Below are positions 41,578-50,003 of a stretch of 64,000 nt of DNA, one piece after another. The DNA lies in assembly GCA_049522755.1 (NCBI GenBank), contig JBEKNN010000011.1, positions 1 to 64,000 on the forward strand. The letters are read 5' to 3'. Position numbers and translations under genes: made by a program. This stretch comes from PALSA-243 sp049522755 (GTDB lineage Bacteria > Acidobacteriota > Terriglobia > Bryobacterales > Bryobacteraceae). Positions within the stretch are counted from its first letter, which is position 1; every line of letters begins with the position of its first letter. Under the pieces are notes generated by a model that was given only the letters and a program-made list of their open reading frames with translations, searched no databases and was not told the DNA's origin.

Positions 41578-42182
41578 AGATTGTCGATGTCATTACGCTC
41601 CAGAATTGCGGAACATATGCGGTTTCGCAACACTGGAAGAAAACAAGGAAGCAAATTCACGACGCAGTGAAGAAATGCGAATGGCCTATAGGCAGCGGGT
41701 CGTTCACCATCCATCCTCAGAGCGGAAAACGGCGTGGGGAAGGAAACGGCGTCCTGCCGATTCGAGACGAATTCGTTACGTTTCTCAGAGCGAAAGGGTG
41801 GGCAATCGAAGGGTCGGCGAAGAACGCTCTCAATCAGGCTCTCGGCGATTTCGACGCGGTTCTGCCGGGCCCGGAAAAGCCTATCGTAGTCGAATGGGAA
41901 ACAGGCAACATATCGTCCTCGCACCGCTCGATGAACAAGTTGACGATGCTTGTTTCCTCGGGAATCATATCCGCTGGTGTTCTTGCCTTCCCGTCTCGAA
42001 GGCTCTACGCCTACTTGACGGACCGTATCGGAAACATTAGAGAACTGGAGCCCTATTTCGGGCTCTGGAAATCGGTCCCTTGCGTCTCAGGAGTGTTGGA
42101 GATCGTCGTCTTCGAGCACGACGCCGAAAGCACAAGCGTCAAGAAAATTCCGAAATTGACATCCGGCCGCGCCCAAAGCTAG
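41574..42182 (+). CDS. BamHI-like type II restriction endonuclease
   Basis: The 202-residue protein starts with GTG inside the controller's stop. It aligns by eye with R.BamHI: FTIHPQSGK and NGVLPIRDEF near residues 44-66, then VVEWETGNISSSHRSMNKL, where E107 and E109 match catalytic E111 and E113 of BamHI, then LYAYLTDRIGN and RELEPYFGLW. D92 or D94 would be the third acidic residue; the spacing to E107 is two to four residues shorter than in BamHI. Recognition of GGATCC is likely but not certain. The stop is one base from the convergent methyltransferase stop. Confidence 0.9.
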   Translation: MKIVDVITLQNCGTYAVSQHWKKTRKQIHDAVKKCEWPIGSGSFTIHPQSGKRRGEGNGVLPIRDEFVTFLRAKGWAIEGSAKNALNQALGDFDAVLPGPEKPIVVEWETGNISSSHRSMNKLTMLVSSGIISAGVLAFPSRRLYAYLTDRIGNIRELEPYFGLWKSVPCVSGVLEIVVFEHDAESTSVKKIPKLTSGRAQS

Positions 42183-42183
42183 G

Positions 42184-43083
42184 CTAGCCATCTATGAAGT
42201 CGTCGTTCCTGTGCGAGTGAATCTCTCCGCTTTCGAGTCGATCAACGATTTCCGGGGCGAAGTCGATCTCCGTCCCCATCCAACGCCGCCCCTTCTTTTC
42301 GCAGACGGCAAACGTGGTACCGCTGCCGCCGAACGGATCGATCACGAGGTCTCCGGGCGCGGTTGAGATTTCTATCACGCGGTCGAGGGTTTTTGTGGAA
42401 AGCGCGTTAGCCCTGCGGTCCTTCGACTTAAATTTCCAGTGCCGGACCGGAGGGATGTCGGTCCACACGTCCTTGAGGTTCACGCCTTTCGGATTCATCG
42501 CATCGCGGTGTCCCCCGTAATCCTTCACCTCGCCGCCGCAATGCCGGCAAGTTTGGATCGGCGTGCGGATGCGTCCGAACGTCTTTGGCTTCCCCTTTGT
42601 GTAGTAGAGCAGGCTATAGTGGCTCGGATGCAGCCGCCCTGGAATCGGGAGGCAAGCGGACATTTCAATCGCGATCCAGTGGCGGAAGTCCATTCCGAGG
42701 CCATCAAGGTACGCGCCGAGCAAAATGTTCCATTTTGGAAGGTTGTAAAGGAAGAACGCTCCACCCGGCTTGACGGTCCGGACGCACTCAGCGACCCACT
42801 GCTTGCACCACGTCAGGTACTCTTCGCCTGGCTTGAGGTCGTTGAAATTCTCGCCATATTCTTTGCCGAGATTGAACGGCGGGTCGGCGAAGACGGTATC
42901 GACAACTTCGTCGCGAATATGAGGAAGTACGGCCATGCAGTCGCCCGCGAAGAGCGCTCCGAGCGATGAAGTGTACGCCGGAGCAATCTGCGACCCCGGT
43001 TTGAGGTAGGGGCGCGCGTCGAACGTCGTGTCTTCGTACTTCAGGATTGCCTGTTTTGCCAAGACCAAGTTTCCTTTAAGCAT
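42184..43083 (-). CDS. Type II DNA methyltransferase of the BamHI-like cassette
   Basis: The 299-residue protein has the beta-class order: motif IV ADPPFNLGKEYG (~residues 67-78), motifs V-VIII through KPGGAFFLYNLPKW and HYSLLYYTKG, and motif I-like VIDPFGGSGTTFAV near the C-terminus, which binds AdoMet. A zinc-ribbon-like CRHCGG lies mid-protein. Motif IV is DPPF rather than the SPPY usual for N4-cytosine enzymes such as M.BamHI, so N6-adenine or N4-cytosine specificity is open. The ATG at 43083 has no good ribosome site and an AACC/GGTT dyad overlaps its leader. It is convergent with the endonuclease. Confidence 0.9.
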   Translation of the reverse strand: MLKGNLVLAKQAILKYEDTTFDARPYLKPGSQIAPAYTSSLGALFAGDCMAVLPHIRDEVVDTVFADPPFNLGKEYGENFNDLKPGEEYLTWCKQWVAECVRTVKPGGAFFLYNLPKWNILLGAYLDGLGMDFRHWIAIEMSACLPIPGRLHPSHYSLLYYTKGKPKTFGRIRTPIQTCRHCGGEVKDYGGHRDAMNPKGVNLKDVWTDIPPVRHWKFKSKDRRANALSTKTLDRVIEISTAPGDLVIDPFGGSGTTFAVCEKKGRRWMGTEIDFAPEIVDRLESGEIHSHRNDDFIDG

Positions 43084-43089
43084 CAGAAT

Positions 43090-43106
43090 AACCCAAAATA
43101 GGTTTT
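43090..43106. promoter_or_regulatory. AACC-N7-GGTT dyad in the methyltransferase leader
   Basis: On the minus strand this reads AAACCTATTTTGGGTT, similar to AACCCGTTTTGGGATT in the controller operator. It ends seven bases from the ATG, so bound C protein would block translation initiation or promoter clearance. Inference from symmetry and similarity. Confidence 0.5.
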
Positions 43107-43326
43107 CCCGCCATTATTTCCTCGTCTGCTGTACAGAGACCAAGATAACAGATTCGTCTTTTATTCGCCCACTGCAGAACTATCTCGACTGGTCTCGCTC
43201 CGGGTTCATCGGGCACAGCAGACTTATCGGCCATTGCCCCGATTCGGAGAATCCGGTCACGCCATAGACATCCGACTTTTACTCATCTGTAACTCCAATC
43301 GCCTTCCAACAGCCGATAATATCTAC

Positions 43327-44619
43327 ATGCCAAGAGTGACGAACCTGAGGCCCAGCCTGGCTTGCGGCGCCGCTCTCGCTGTCTTCTCCCTCCTCATCGT
43401 AAAGATCTGCCTGCCGCACTCCGCCATGGAGGGCGTTGCCGCCGCCGCAATCCTCGTCGGCCTGGCCGGCGGGGCCGGATCGAACTTCCTCTTCTCATAC
43501 TTCTCCGAAAAGGCGCGCTCTTCTTCGGAAGTCGCGGGCGAGCAATTGCGCGAGGTAGTTGACAATCTGCAGCGGGAAAGCTCGCGCCTCGAAGCCATTC
43601 TGGGCAGCATGGTCGAGGGCGTGGTGGCCGTGGACCCGCTGCTGCGCATCACCTTCCTCAACCGCGCCTTTGCCGGAACCATGGAAGTGCAGCTGCCTCT
43701 CGCCCCGCGCACTCCGCTGGTGCAGGTGGTGCGCGATCACGACCTGCTCGAAATGTTCAATGCGGTTTTCACCTCCGGCGAGCCGCTGCAGAAGCGGCTG
43801 ATTCTCTCCGCGGGCGCCGCGCGGACGTTCGCCGTGCAGGTGACTCCGCTCGCCGGCGGTCTCAATCGCGGCGCCATCGGCATGTTCTACGACATCACCG
43901 AAATCGAGCGGCTCGAGCGCATCCGCAAAGATTTTGTGGCCAATGTCTCGCATGAGCTGCGCACCCCGCTCGCCGCCATCAGCGGCTACGCCGAAACGCT
44001 GCTGGAGGGCGCCCTCGATGACCGCGAAAACAGCCGCCGCTTCGCCGCGATCATCCTGGATAAGGCGCGCCAGCTTACCAATATCGTCTCCGATCTGTTG
44101 GTCCTTTCCACTCTCGAAAGCGGCAAGCCGCCCGTGCCGGAGCCAATCTCGCTCCGGGAGAGCATCGAATCGGCCCTGCGTACAGTGGAGCCGGTGGCGC
44201 GCGCGCGGGGCGTCAACGTGGCGTTCAAATCCGCCGAAGATCTGGACGTGCTGGGGCATGAGATCCGCCTGGAACAGGTCTTCGTCAACCTGCTCGATAA
44301 CGCCATCAAGTTCAACCGCCCCGATGGCGAAGTGCACGTGGAGATTGCCCGCGAAGACGGCCGCGCCGTGGTGCATGTGCGCGATACGGGCCTCGGCATT
44401 CCTTCGCGCGATCTGCCGCGCATCTTCGAGCGCTTCTATCGCGTGGATAAGGCGCGCTCGCGCGCTACCGGCGGCACCGGTTTGGGCCTCGCCATTGTCA
44501 AGCACGCGGTGGAACAGATGGGCGGATCGGTTTCAGTGGAGAGCCGCCTCGGGCAGGGGTCGGTATTCACGGTCGCGCTACCGCCCGCCGATAGTAGCGT
44601 GGTTGTCGCTCAACTTTAG
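43327..44619 (+). CDS. phoR: PhoR-like sensor histidine kinase
   Basis: The 430-residue kinase starts MPRVTNLRPSLACGA at 43327. Two membrane helices (residues ~11-30 and 35-57) are followed by a PAS-like domain (LEAILGSMVEGVVAVDPLLRITFLNRAF), the H-box FVANVSHELRTPLAAISGYAE with the phospho-His, N-box VFVNLLDNAIKFNRPD, and G boxes DTGLGIP and GGTGLGLAIVKHAVEQMGG. Its place before the porin and pst genes and its PAS arrangement support PhoR. No phoB-type response regulator lies adjacent, so its partner must be encoded elsewhere. Confidence 0.9.
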   Translation: MPRVTNLRPSLACGAALAVFSLLIVKICLPHSAMEGVAAAAILVGLAGGAGSNFLFSYFSEKARSSSEVAGEQLREVVDNLQRESSRLEAILGSMVEGVVAVDPLLRITFLNRAFAGTMEVQLPLAPRTPLVQVVRDHDLLEMFNAVFTSGEPLQKRLILSAGAARTFAVQVTPLAGGLNRGAIGMFYDITEIERLERIRKDFVANVSHELRTPLAAISGYAETLLEGALDDRENSRRFAAIILDKARQLTNIVSDLLVLSTLESGKPPVPEPISLRESIESALRTVEPVARARGVNVAFKSAEDLDVLGHEIRLEQVFVNLLDNAIKFNRPDGEVHVEIAREDGRAVVHVRDTGLGIPSRDLPRIFERFYRVDKARSRATGGTGLGLAIVKHAVEQMGGSVSVESRLGQGSVFTVALPPADSSVVVAQL

Positions 44620-44744
44620 CCGCGCTGTTTGGGATGGAAACTCTGTAGAAAAGTCCATCCCGCTTGCTACTTGCCACGATGCGTTTATCGGCGCCTCAAA
44701 ATGCCCAGTCACTCGACTTTGACATTTATTTTCAGGCCTTTTTA

Positions 44745-45090
44745 AAGGACTCCGGTCCTTCCCCGCCCTGCAGCCCCGAAAACGTCTGCTAGCCTCTAGT
44801 CGAATCGAGGTTTCAAGGATGTCCACTCCCAATCAAGCCGCAGCCAGCCGCGTCAGCACGGCATCTTCGCCACCACCCGGATCGCCTTCGACGAATCCAC
44901 CGTTAACGGAGTGGCGCGGGGCCATGCCCTGCGAAGTCCGCAACCCGAACAATCCAAACCCACTTGCACGTTCTCAGCTTCGTTCCGCCAAAATCCTCCA
45001 ACCCCGCCTTCCGCGCCCCCGTTTGCCAGCTCGCACACCCCGGCCACCCCCTCCCGACTCCGCAGGAAGCAACCGATGCCGCTCTCCAGG
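44745..45090 (+). pseudogene. Decayed second copy of the KHG-family gene
   Basis: The DNA upstream of the ATG (44819) matches the block before the intact gene at 3545-3621 (CTGCTAG..CT..TCGAATCGAGGTTT pattern). MSTPNQAAAS starts in frame 44819, but the next block (QHGIFATTRIAFDES) is read in another frame. It joins directly to the C-terminal block SFRQNPPTPPSAPP, which matches SFRQNSKTPPPAAP of the intact copy. About 140 middle residues, including the WRLRRMRR region, are deleted. The end of the element is unclear. Confidence 0.82.
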
Positions 45091-45194
45091 CGAATCAACG
45101 TATTCGACGCCACTCCTCGCATCCGGATAGCTCAGTCTCAGCTGAGAGCCGCCTCGGGCCGCCGTCGGCATCCACCGTCGCGTGACCGCGCCGA

Positions 45195-45256
45195 CTGTAA
45201 CGCAATTGTCGCGTAATTTTGACCGTGCCTTCACGCGATTGTCATTAACCGCTAAC
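45195..45256 (+). promoter_or_regulatory. Pho-box-like 11-bp phased repeats before the porin gene
   Basis: Seven-base units CTGTAAC (45195), TTGTCGC (45206), TTTTGAC (45217), then TTGTCAT (45239) and CGCTAAC (45250), all in the same 11-base phase, with GTAA/GCAA-like spacers. This is the spacing of PhoB boxes (7+4). Position 45228 is poorly matched. Confidence 0.6.
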
Positions 45257-45287
45257 GGCGATCCCCCTATACTCGCAGTTCCGACCT

Positions 45288-47003
45288 ATGAAGCTCACCA
45301 CCCTTACCCTCACTGTGTTCGTGTTGTGTGCGGTTCACGTCCCCCTATGTAATGCGCAGGGCGGCGTCCAGGATGATGCTGCCCAGTTGAAGCAGAAGCT
45401 TGCCGAGCAGCAAAAACAGATCGATGCGCTGAAGCAGGCCATCGAAGAGCAACAGAAGATGATCGATGCCCTGGTCAAGGCAACGCCGCAACAGGCTGCC
45501 GTCCAACCCGTCGCGCAACCCGTTCAATCTTCAGCCCAGCCCGCCCCTGACGATGCGCCCGCGCCCAAAGCGCCCGGATTCCGCCGCATGGGTGGAGAGG
45601 TAGCCAGCAACACCGGGAACCTGCCCTCCACGGCCCCCACCGCGCCCGCCCCGAAACCGTACGACCAGACTCCCGATGCCACCGCCAAGCCGCTTTCGTT
45701 CGACATCGGCGTGGCCACGTTCACGCCGCTCGGCTTTGTCGATTTGACGAACGTCTACCGCTCCACCGACGTCGGCAGCGGCATCGGCACCACCTTCGCC
45801 AGCATTCCCTTCAACAACACCGCTTCCGGCCATCTCTCCGAAAGCCGCATGTCGCTGCAGAACTCGCGGCTCGGTCTTCGGATCGATAGCAACGTTCTGG
45901 GCGCCAACGTCATGGGTTACCTCGAGACCGACTTTCTGGGCAACGCGGCGGGCAGCCTGGTGCAGACCAGCAACGCCGATACCCTGCGCCTGCGCCTGTT
46001 CTTTGTAGACATACGCAAAAGCCGGTGGGAAATTCTTGGCGGGCAATCGTGGAGCTTGTTGACGCCCAATCGCAAAGGCATCTCTCCGTTGCCCGGCGAC
46101 CTCTTCTACAGTCAGGACCAGGACACTAATTACCAGGCGGGCCTGGTTTGGACGCGCGCTCCGCAGCTCCGGCTCGGCGTTCATTTTAACGACAACGTAG
46201 CGTGGGCGATCTCGTTCGAAAACCCCGAGCAGTTCATCGGCAACGGCATCGAAATTCTGCCGCAGACCTCGGCTCTGGCCACGGCGGTTGGTACGGAATT
46301 TAACAGCACTACCCAGACTTCATCGGTGCCGAACGTGCATCCCGATATCATTTCGAAGCTGGCGCTCGATGGCGGCAAAGAGGGCCACGCAGTGCACTTC
46401 GAAGTGGCTGGACTTTACCGTACGTTCCAGTCCTACAATCCGGTGACGAACATGAAGTTCTACAAACCCGCTGTCGGTGGTTCGGTGAACTTCAATGTGG
46501 AACTGGCTCCCGGCTTCCGGTTTGTCGTCAACACCTTCGCCAGCGATGGCGGCGGCCGCTACACCGGCGGACTGGGTCCGGACCTGATCGTTCGTCCCGA
46601 TGGCAGCATCTCGCCGATTCACGCCTATTCCTCGGTGGACGGTTTCGAATACTCCATCAAGCCCAAGAACGATCCCAAGGGGCTGGAAACGCTGCTCTAC
46701 GGCTACTACGGCGGCAACTATTTCGGAAAGGATACGGCCCTCGATACCACCGGCGCCGCCCCGGTCCTGATCGGCTATGGAGTCAACTCCAACTCCGCGT
46801 CCCTGAACGCCAACCGCAGCATCCAGGAAGCCACGTTCGGCGTCAACCAGACCATCTGGAAGAACCCCACCTGGGGCGATCTGAAGATCCTCACCCAGTA
46901 CAGCTATCTGTGGCGCGATCCCTGGTTCGTCCCCAGCTCGAACCCCACGCGAAAGGCGACCACCAACATGGTGTTTGTCGATCTGCGCTACGACATCCCG
47001 TAA
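45288..47003 (+). CDS. Porin-like outer-membrane protein with N-terminal coiled coil
   Basis: The 571-residue protein has a signal peptide (ending CNAQ), a coiled coil at ~30-65 (LKQKLAEQQKQIDALKQ), a Pro/Ala-rich linker (~70-130), and a barrel of about 16 strands (SFDIGVATFTPLGFVDL; SRLGLRIDSNVLGANVMGYL; ending TNMVFVDLRYDIP). Coiled coil plus barrel is the layout of OprP/DcaP-like and SLH-like porins. Pho-box-like repeats upstream and its place beside pst suggest a phosphate-limitation porin. The specificity is inferred from context. Confidence 0.85.
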   Translation: MKLTTLTLTVFVLCAVHVPLCNAQGGVQDDAAQLKQKLAEQQKQIDALKQAIEEQQKMIDALVKATPQQAAVQPVAQPVQSSAQPAPDDAPAPKAPGFRRMGGEVASNTGNLPSTAPTAPAPKPYDQTPDATAKPLSFDIGVATFTPLGFVDLTNVYRSTDVGSGIGTTFASIPFNNTASGHLSESRMSLQNSRLGLRIDSNVLGANVMGYLETDFLGNAAGSLVQTSNADTLRLRLFFVDIRKSRWEILGGQSWSLLTPNRKGISPLPGDLFYSQDQDTNYQAGLVWTRAPQLRLGVHFNDNVAWAISFENPEQFIGNGIEILPQTSALATAVGTEFNSTTQTSSVPNVHPDIISKLALDGGKEGHAVHFEVAGLYRTFQSYNPVTNMKFYKPAVGGSVNFNVELAPGFRFVVNTFASDGGGRYTGGLGPDLIVRPDGSISPIHAYSSVDGFEYSIKPKNDPKGLETLLYGYYGGNYFGKDTALDTTGAAPVLIGYGVNSNSASLNANRSIQEATFGVNQTIWKNPTWGDLKILTQYSYLWRDPWFVPSSNPTRKATTNMVFVDLRYDIP

Positions 47004-47014
47004 GCCAAATGTAT

Positions 47015-47062
47015 CGTAGCGCGCGCACTCGTGCGGGCAGCGTTCACACTCGTGTGAATGCG
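47015..47062. repeat. Double-hairpin repeat (GCGCACTCGTGC / TTCACACTCGTGTGAA)
   Basis: CGTAGCGCGCGCACTCGTGC is followed by GGGCAGCGTTCACAC and TCGTGTGAATGCG. It contains two adjacent hairpins. A closely related inverse copy is at 60309-60357. It lies just after the porin stop and may help end the porin transcript. Confidence 0.7.
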
Positions 47063-47106
47063 TCCGCCTCAGAGTCTGTGAGAATCTGCAGGTTTAGATT
47101 ACACAG

Positions 47107-47146
47107 CCATAACGCAATAGAAACCTGTTTGTAACAATCGCGTGCG
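47107..47146 (+). promoter_or_regulatory. Pho-box-like repeats before pstS
   Basis: Units CCATAAC, TAGAAAC, TTGTAAC and GCGTGCG start at 47107, 47118, 47129 and 47140, an exact 11-base phase. The first spacer, GCAA, is shared with the porin site. The array ends about 20 bases before pstS. Confidence 0.55.
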
Positions 47147-47165
47147 ACCGTAAAGAAAGGAAAGC

Positions 47166-48176
47166 ATGAAGAATCCGAGCAAGCTGGCCGCGGCGGCCAT
47201 GGCGGCCCTAAGTTTCGCAGGCGCCGCCGCAGCGCAGTCGATTAACGCCGCCGGAGCCACCTTTCCAGAGTTCATTTACAAGAAATGGTTTAGCGATTAC
47301 AAGAACGCCCACCCCGGCGTCGAGATCAACTATCAGGCGATCGGCTCGGGCGGCGGCATCAAGCAGCTTACTCAGGGAACCGTGGATTTCGGCGCTTCCG
47401 ATCGCCCCCTGACGGATGCCGAGATGGCCGATCCAGCCTTGAAGATCAAGCCGATCTACTTCCCGACGGTCCTTGGCGGCATAGTGCCGGCTTACAATCT
47501 GCCGGATGTCAAGACACAACTGCTGTTCACCGGTGACGTCCTCGCCGGCATCTTTCTGGGCAAGATTAACAAGTGGAACGACCCCAGGATCGCCGCTTTG
47601 AACAAGGGCGTCAAACTTCCAGCCGACGATATCGCTGTAGTTCACCGCTCCGATGGCAGCGGCACTACTTTCGTCTTCACGGAATATCTCGCCAAGGTTA
47701 GCCCCGAGTGGAAGGCCGGACCGGGCGTGAACCAGAGCCCTAAATGGCCCACGGGCATGGGGCAGGCTCAGAACGAAGGCGTGGCGGGCGCTATCAAGCA
47801 GACGCCCGGTTCCATCGGTTATGTCGAGTTGACGTTCATCCTCACGAACAAGGGCATGCAGTACGGACAGGTGAAGAACGCTGCGGGTAGTTTCATCAAC
47901 GCCAGCGTGGAATCGGTCACGGCCGCCGCGGCCGGCCTGACCACCTTCCCGGCTTCCATCACGAACGCCCCCGGCCCGAAAGCCTACCCGATTTCGACGA
48001 TGACCTACCTGCTGATTCCCAGCACGATTCCAGACGCCAAGAAGCGCGAGGCCGTCAAGGGCTTCCTGGCCTGGGCGCTGAAGGATGGCCAGAAACTCGC
48101 TCCGCCGCTGGGCTATGCGCCGCTGCCGAAGGAAGTCGTCGCGGCCGAATTAAAGCAACTGCCGCAGGTTAAGTAG
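47166..48176 (+). CDS. pstS: Phosphate ABC transporter, substrate-binding protein
   Basis: The 336-residue periplasmic protein has a signal peptide (ending AAAAQS) and the PstS blocks INAAGATFPEFIYKKWF, AIGSGGGIKQLTQGTVDFGASDRPL and VVHRSDGSGTTFVFTEYL (phosphate-binding Ser/Gly/Thr loop). PGSIGYVELTF and a C-terminal QLPQV end it. It delivers phosphate to PstC/PstA. The AAGGAAAGC ribosome site precedes the ATG and Pho-box-like repeats lie upstream. It opens the pstSCAB-phoU operon. Confidence 0.97.
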   Translation: MKNPSKLAAAAMAALSFAGAAAAQSINAAGATFPEFIYKKWFSDYKNAHPGVEINYQAIGSGGGIKQLTQGTVDFGASDRPLTDAEMADPALKIKPIYFPTVLGGIVPAYNLPDVKTQLLFTGDVLAGIFLGKINKWNDPRIAALNKGVKLPADDIAVVHRSDGSGTTFVFTEYLAKVSPEWKAGPGVNQSPKWPTGMGQAQNEGVAGAIKQTPGSIGYVELTFILTNKGMQYGQVKNAAGSFINASVESVTAAAAGLTTFPASITNAPGPKAYPISTMTYLLIPSTIPDAKKREAVKGFLAWALKDGQKLAPPLGYAPLPKEVVAAELKQLPQVK

Positions 48177-48177
48177 A

Positions 48178-49155
48178 ATGTCCGCTCCGGCAATCACATC
48201 AGGCGGAACCGGACGGACCAAGAGCCTGTTATCAAGCCTGCGCGGAGGCGACGCAGTGGCGCATCTCGTCGCTCTCGTTTTTGCTTCCAGCGTCCTCTTA
48301 GTTACGCTATTCCTTGTCTTTGAGCTCTGGATTCACTGCGCTCCCTCCCGCGCCAAGTTCGGCCTGAGTTTCCTGTTCACCCGGGACTGGGACCCGGCCA
48401 ACGGACAATTCGGCGCGCTGCCGTTTGTCTACGGAACCGTGCTCACATCGGTCATCGCTCTGATTATCTCCGTGCCGCTGGGCGTGGGCGCAGCCATCTT
48501 TCTGGCGGAACTGGCCCCGCACCGGCTCTCCGAATGGTGTACGTTTCTGATCGAGCTTCTGGCGGCAGTGCCCAGCGTGATCTACGGCTTGATCGCCGTT
48601 TTCACCTTGATTCCGTTAATGCGCCAGTACATAGAGCCGTTCCTGAAGCGCGTGTTGGGCTTCATTCCGTTCTTCAGCGGCCCGGCATTCGGCGACGGCT
48701 ACCTCACCGCCGGAGTCATCCTGGCGATCATGACGTTTCCGTTCATCATTTCCATCTCGCGCGAAGCGCTGCTCGAGGTGCCGCGCGATCAGCGTGAAGC
48801 GGCGCTAGCGCTGGGCTCCACTCATTGGGAATCCACTATTCAAGTGGTTGTGCCATACGCGCGGCTGGGCATCTTCGGCTCCATCTTTCTCGGTCTTGCG
48901 CGCGCGCTGGGCGAAACCATGGCGGTGACCATGGTGATCGGCAACGATACCACCATTCACACCTCCCTGTTCGCTCGGGGATACACCATCGCCTCGGTGA
49001 TCGCCAACGAGTTTGCCGAAGCCAGCGACGATCTGCATCTGAGCTCGCTCATCGAGCTCGGCCTGGTACTGTTTCTGATCACCATCGTAATTAACGCGCT
49101 GGCGCGGCTTTTGATCGTGGTCACCGCTGGCCGAGGAACGGGGCGCGCGACATGA
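48178..49155 (+). CDS. pstC: Phosphate ABC transporter, permease PstC
   Basis: The 325-residue inner-membrane protein has six helices, starting AVAHLVALVFASSVLLVTLFLVF, and the permease EAA region FPFIISISREALLEVPRDQREAALALGSTHWES. FTRDWDP after the first helix and ARALGETMAVTMVIGN are PstC marks. It starts one base after the pstS stop and overlaps pstA by four bases. It forms the transmembrane channel with PstA. Confidence 0.96.
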   Translation: MSAPAITSGGTGRTKSLLSSLRGGDAVAHLVALVFASSVLLVTLFLVFELWIHCAPSRAKFGLSFLFTRDWDPANGQFGALPFVYGTVLTSVIALIISVPLGVGAAIFLAELAPHRLSEWCTFLIELLAAVPSVIYGLIAVFTLIPLMRQYIEPFLKRVLGFIPFFSGPAFGDGYLTAGVILAIMTFPFIISISREALLEVPRDQREAALALGSTHWESTIQVVVPYARLGIFGSIFLGLARALGETMAVTMVIGNDTTIHTSLFARGYTIASVIANEFAEASDDLHLSSLIELGLVLFLITIVINALARLLIVVTAGRGTGRAT

Positions 49156-50000
49156 ACCGGCTGGCATATCGCAAACTGGTGAATAAGATCATGCTGACGC
49201 TCACGGGCGTCTGCACGGTTCTGACCGTATCGGTTCTGTTTATCGTCCTCGGCTATTTGGTGTTCAACGGCGCCACTTCCATCGACTGGGCCTTCCTGAC
49301 GCAACTGCCGAAACCGACCGGCGAGACGGGCGGCGGCATGGCGAATGCCATCGTGGGCAGCGCCACCATGGTGGCCATTGCCGCGCTGATTGGTTTGCCG
49401 GTCGGGTTTCTCGGTGGTATCTATCTGGCGGAATTTAGCGGCAAGACTTTTGGCTTCCTAGTGCGCTACATGGCGGATCTGCTCAACGGCGTGCCTTCCA
49501 TCGTGATCGGCATTTTCGCGTGGACTGTGATCGTAGTCCCGATGCACACTTTTTCCGCGCTCGCCGGCGGTTTCGCCCTGAGCCTGATGCTGATCCCCAT
49601 CACCATGCGCAGCACCGAACAGTTCCTGCTCAATGTGCCCCGCTCACTGCGCGAGGGCGCCCTGGCGCTGGGCGCGCCGCAGTGGAAGGTGATCGGTACC
49701 GTCGCTGTGCCCGCGGCAATGCGCGGTATTCTCACCGGAATGATTCTGGGCATTGCCCGCGTTGCCGGCGAAAGCGCGCCGCTGCTCTTCACCGCGCTCA
49801 ATAACGAATTCTGGCCAACCGGCCTTCGCCAGCCCACCGCGGCTCTTCCGGTTATGATTTATAAGCACGCCATGGCCCCGTTCGACGATTATCATCGCCA
49901 GGCATGGGCGGCAGGCCTGGTGTTGCTGGCCATGGTCTTGATCACCAACGTTACCGCCCGCTTCATTGCATCGCGAGGAATTGCAGTACAAAAGGGATAG
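49152..50000 (+). CDS. pstA: Phosphate ABC transporter, permease PstA
   Basis: The 282-residue inner-membrane protein has six helices and the EAA loop ITMRSTEQFLLNVPRSLREGALALGAPQWKV. The family block IARVAGESAPLLFTALNNEFWP is clear. Its ATG overlaps the pstC stop (ATGA), and pstB follows after three bases, so the operon is tightly coupled. Confidence 0.96.
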   Translation: MNRLAYRKLVNKIMLTLTGVCTVLTVSVLFIVLGYLVFNGATSIDWAFLTQLPKPTGETGGGMANAIVGSATMVAIAALIGLPVGFLGGIYLAEFSGKTFGFLVRYMADLLNGVPSIVIGIFAWTVIVVPMHTFSALAGGFALSLMLIPITMRSTEQFLLNVPRSLREGALALGAPQWKVIGTVAVPAAMRGILTGMILGIARVAGESAPLLFTALNNEFWPTGLRQPTAALPVMIYKHAMAPFDDYHRQAWAAGLVLLAMVLITNVTARFIASRGIAVQKG

Positions 50001-50003
50001 CTC

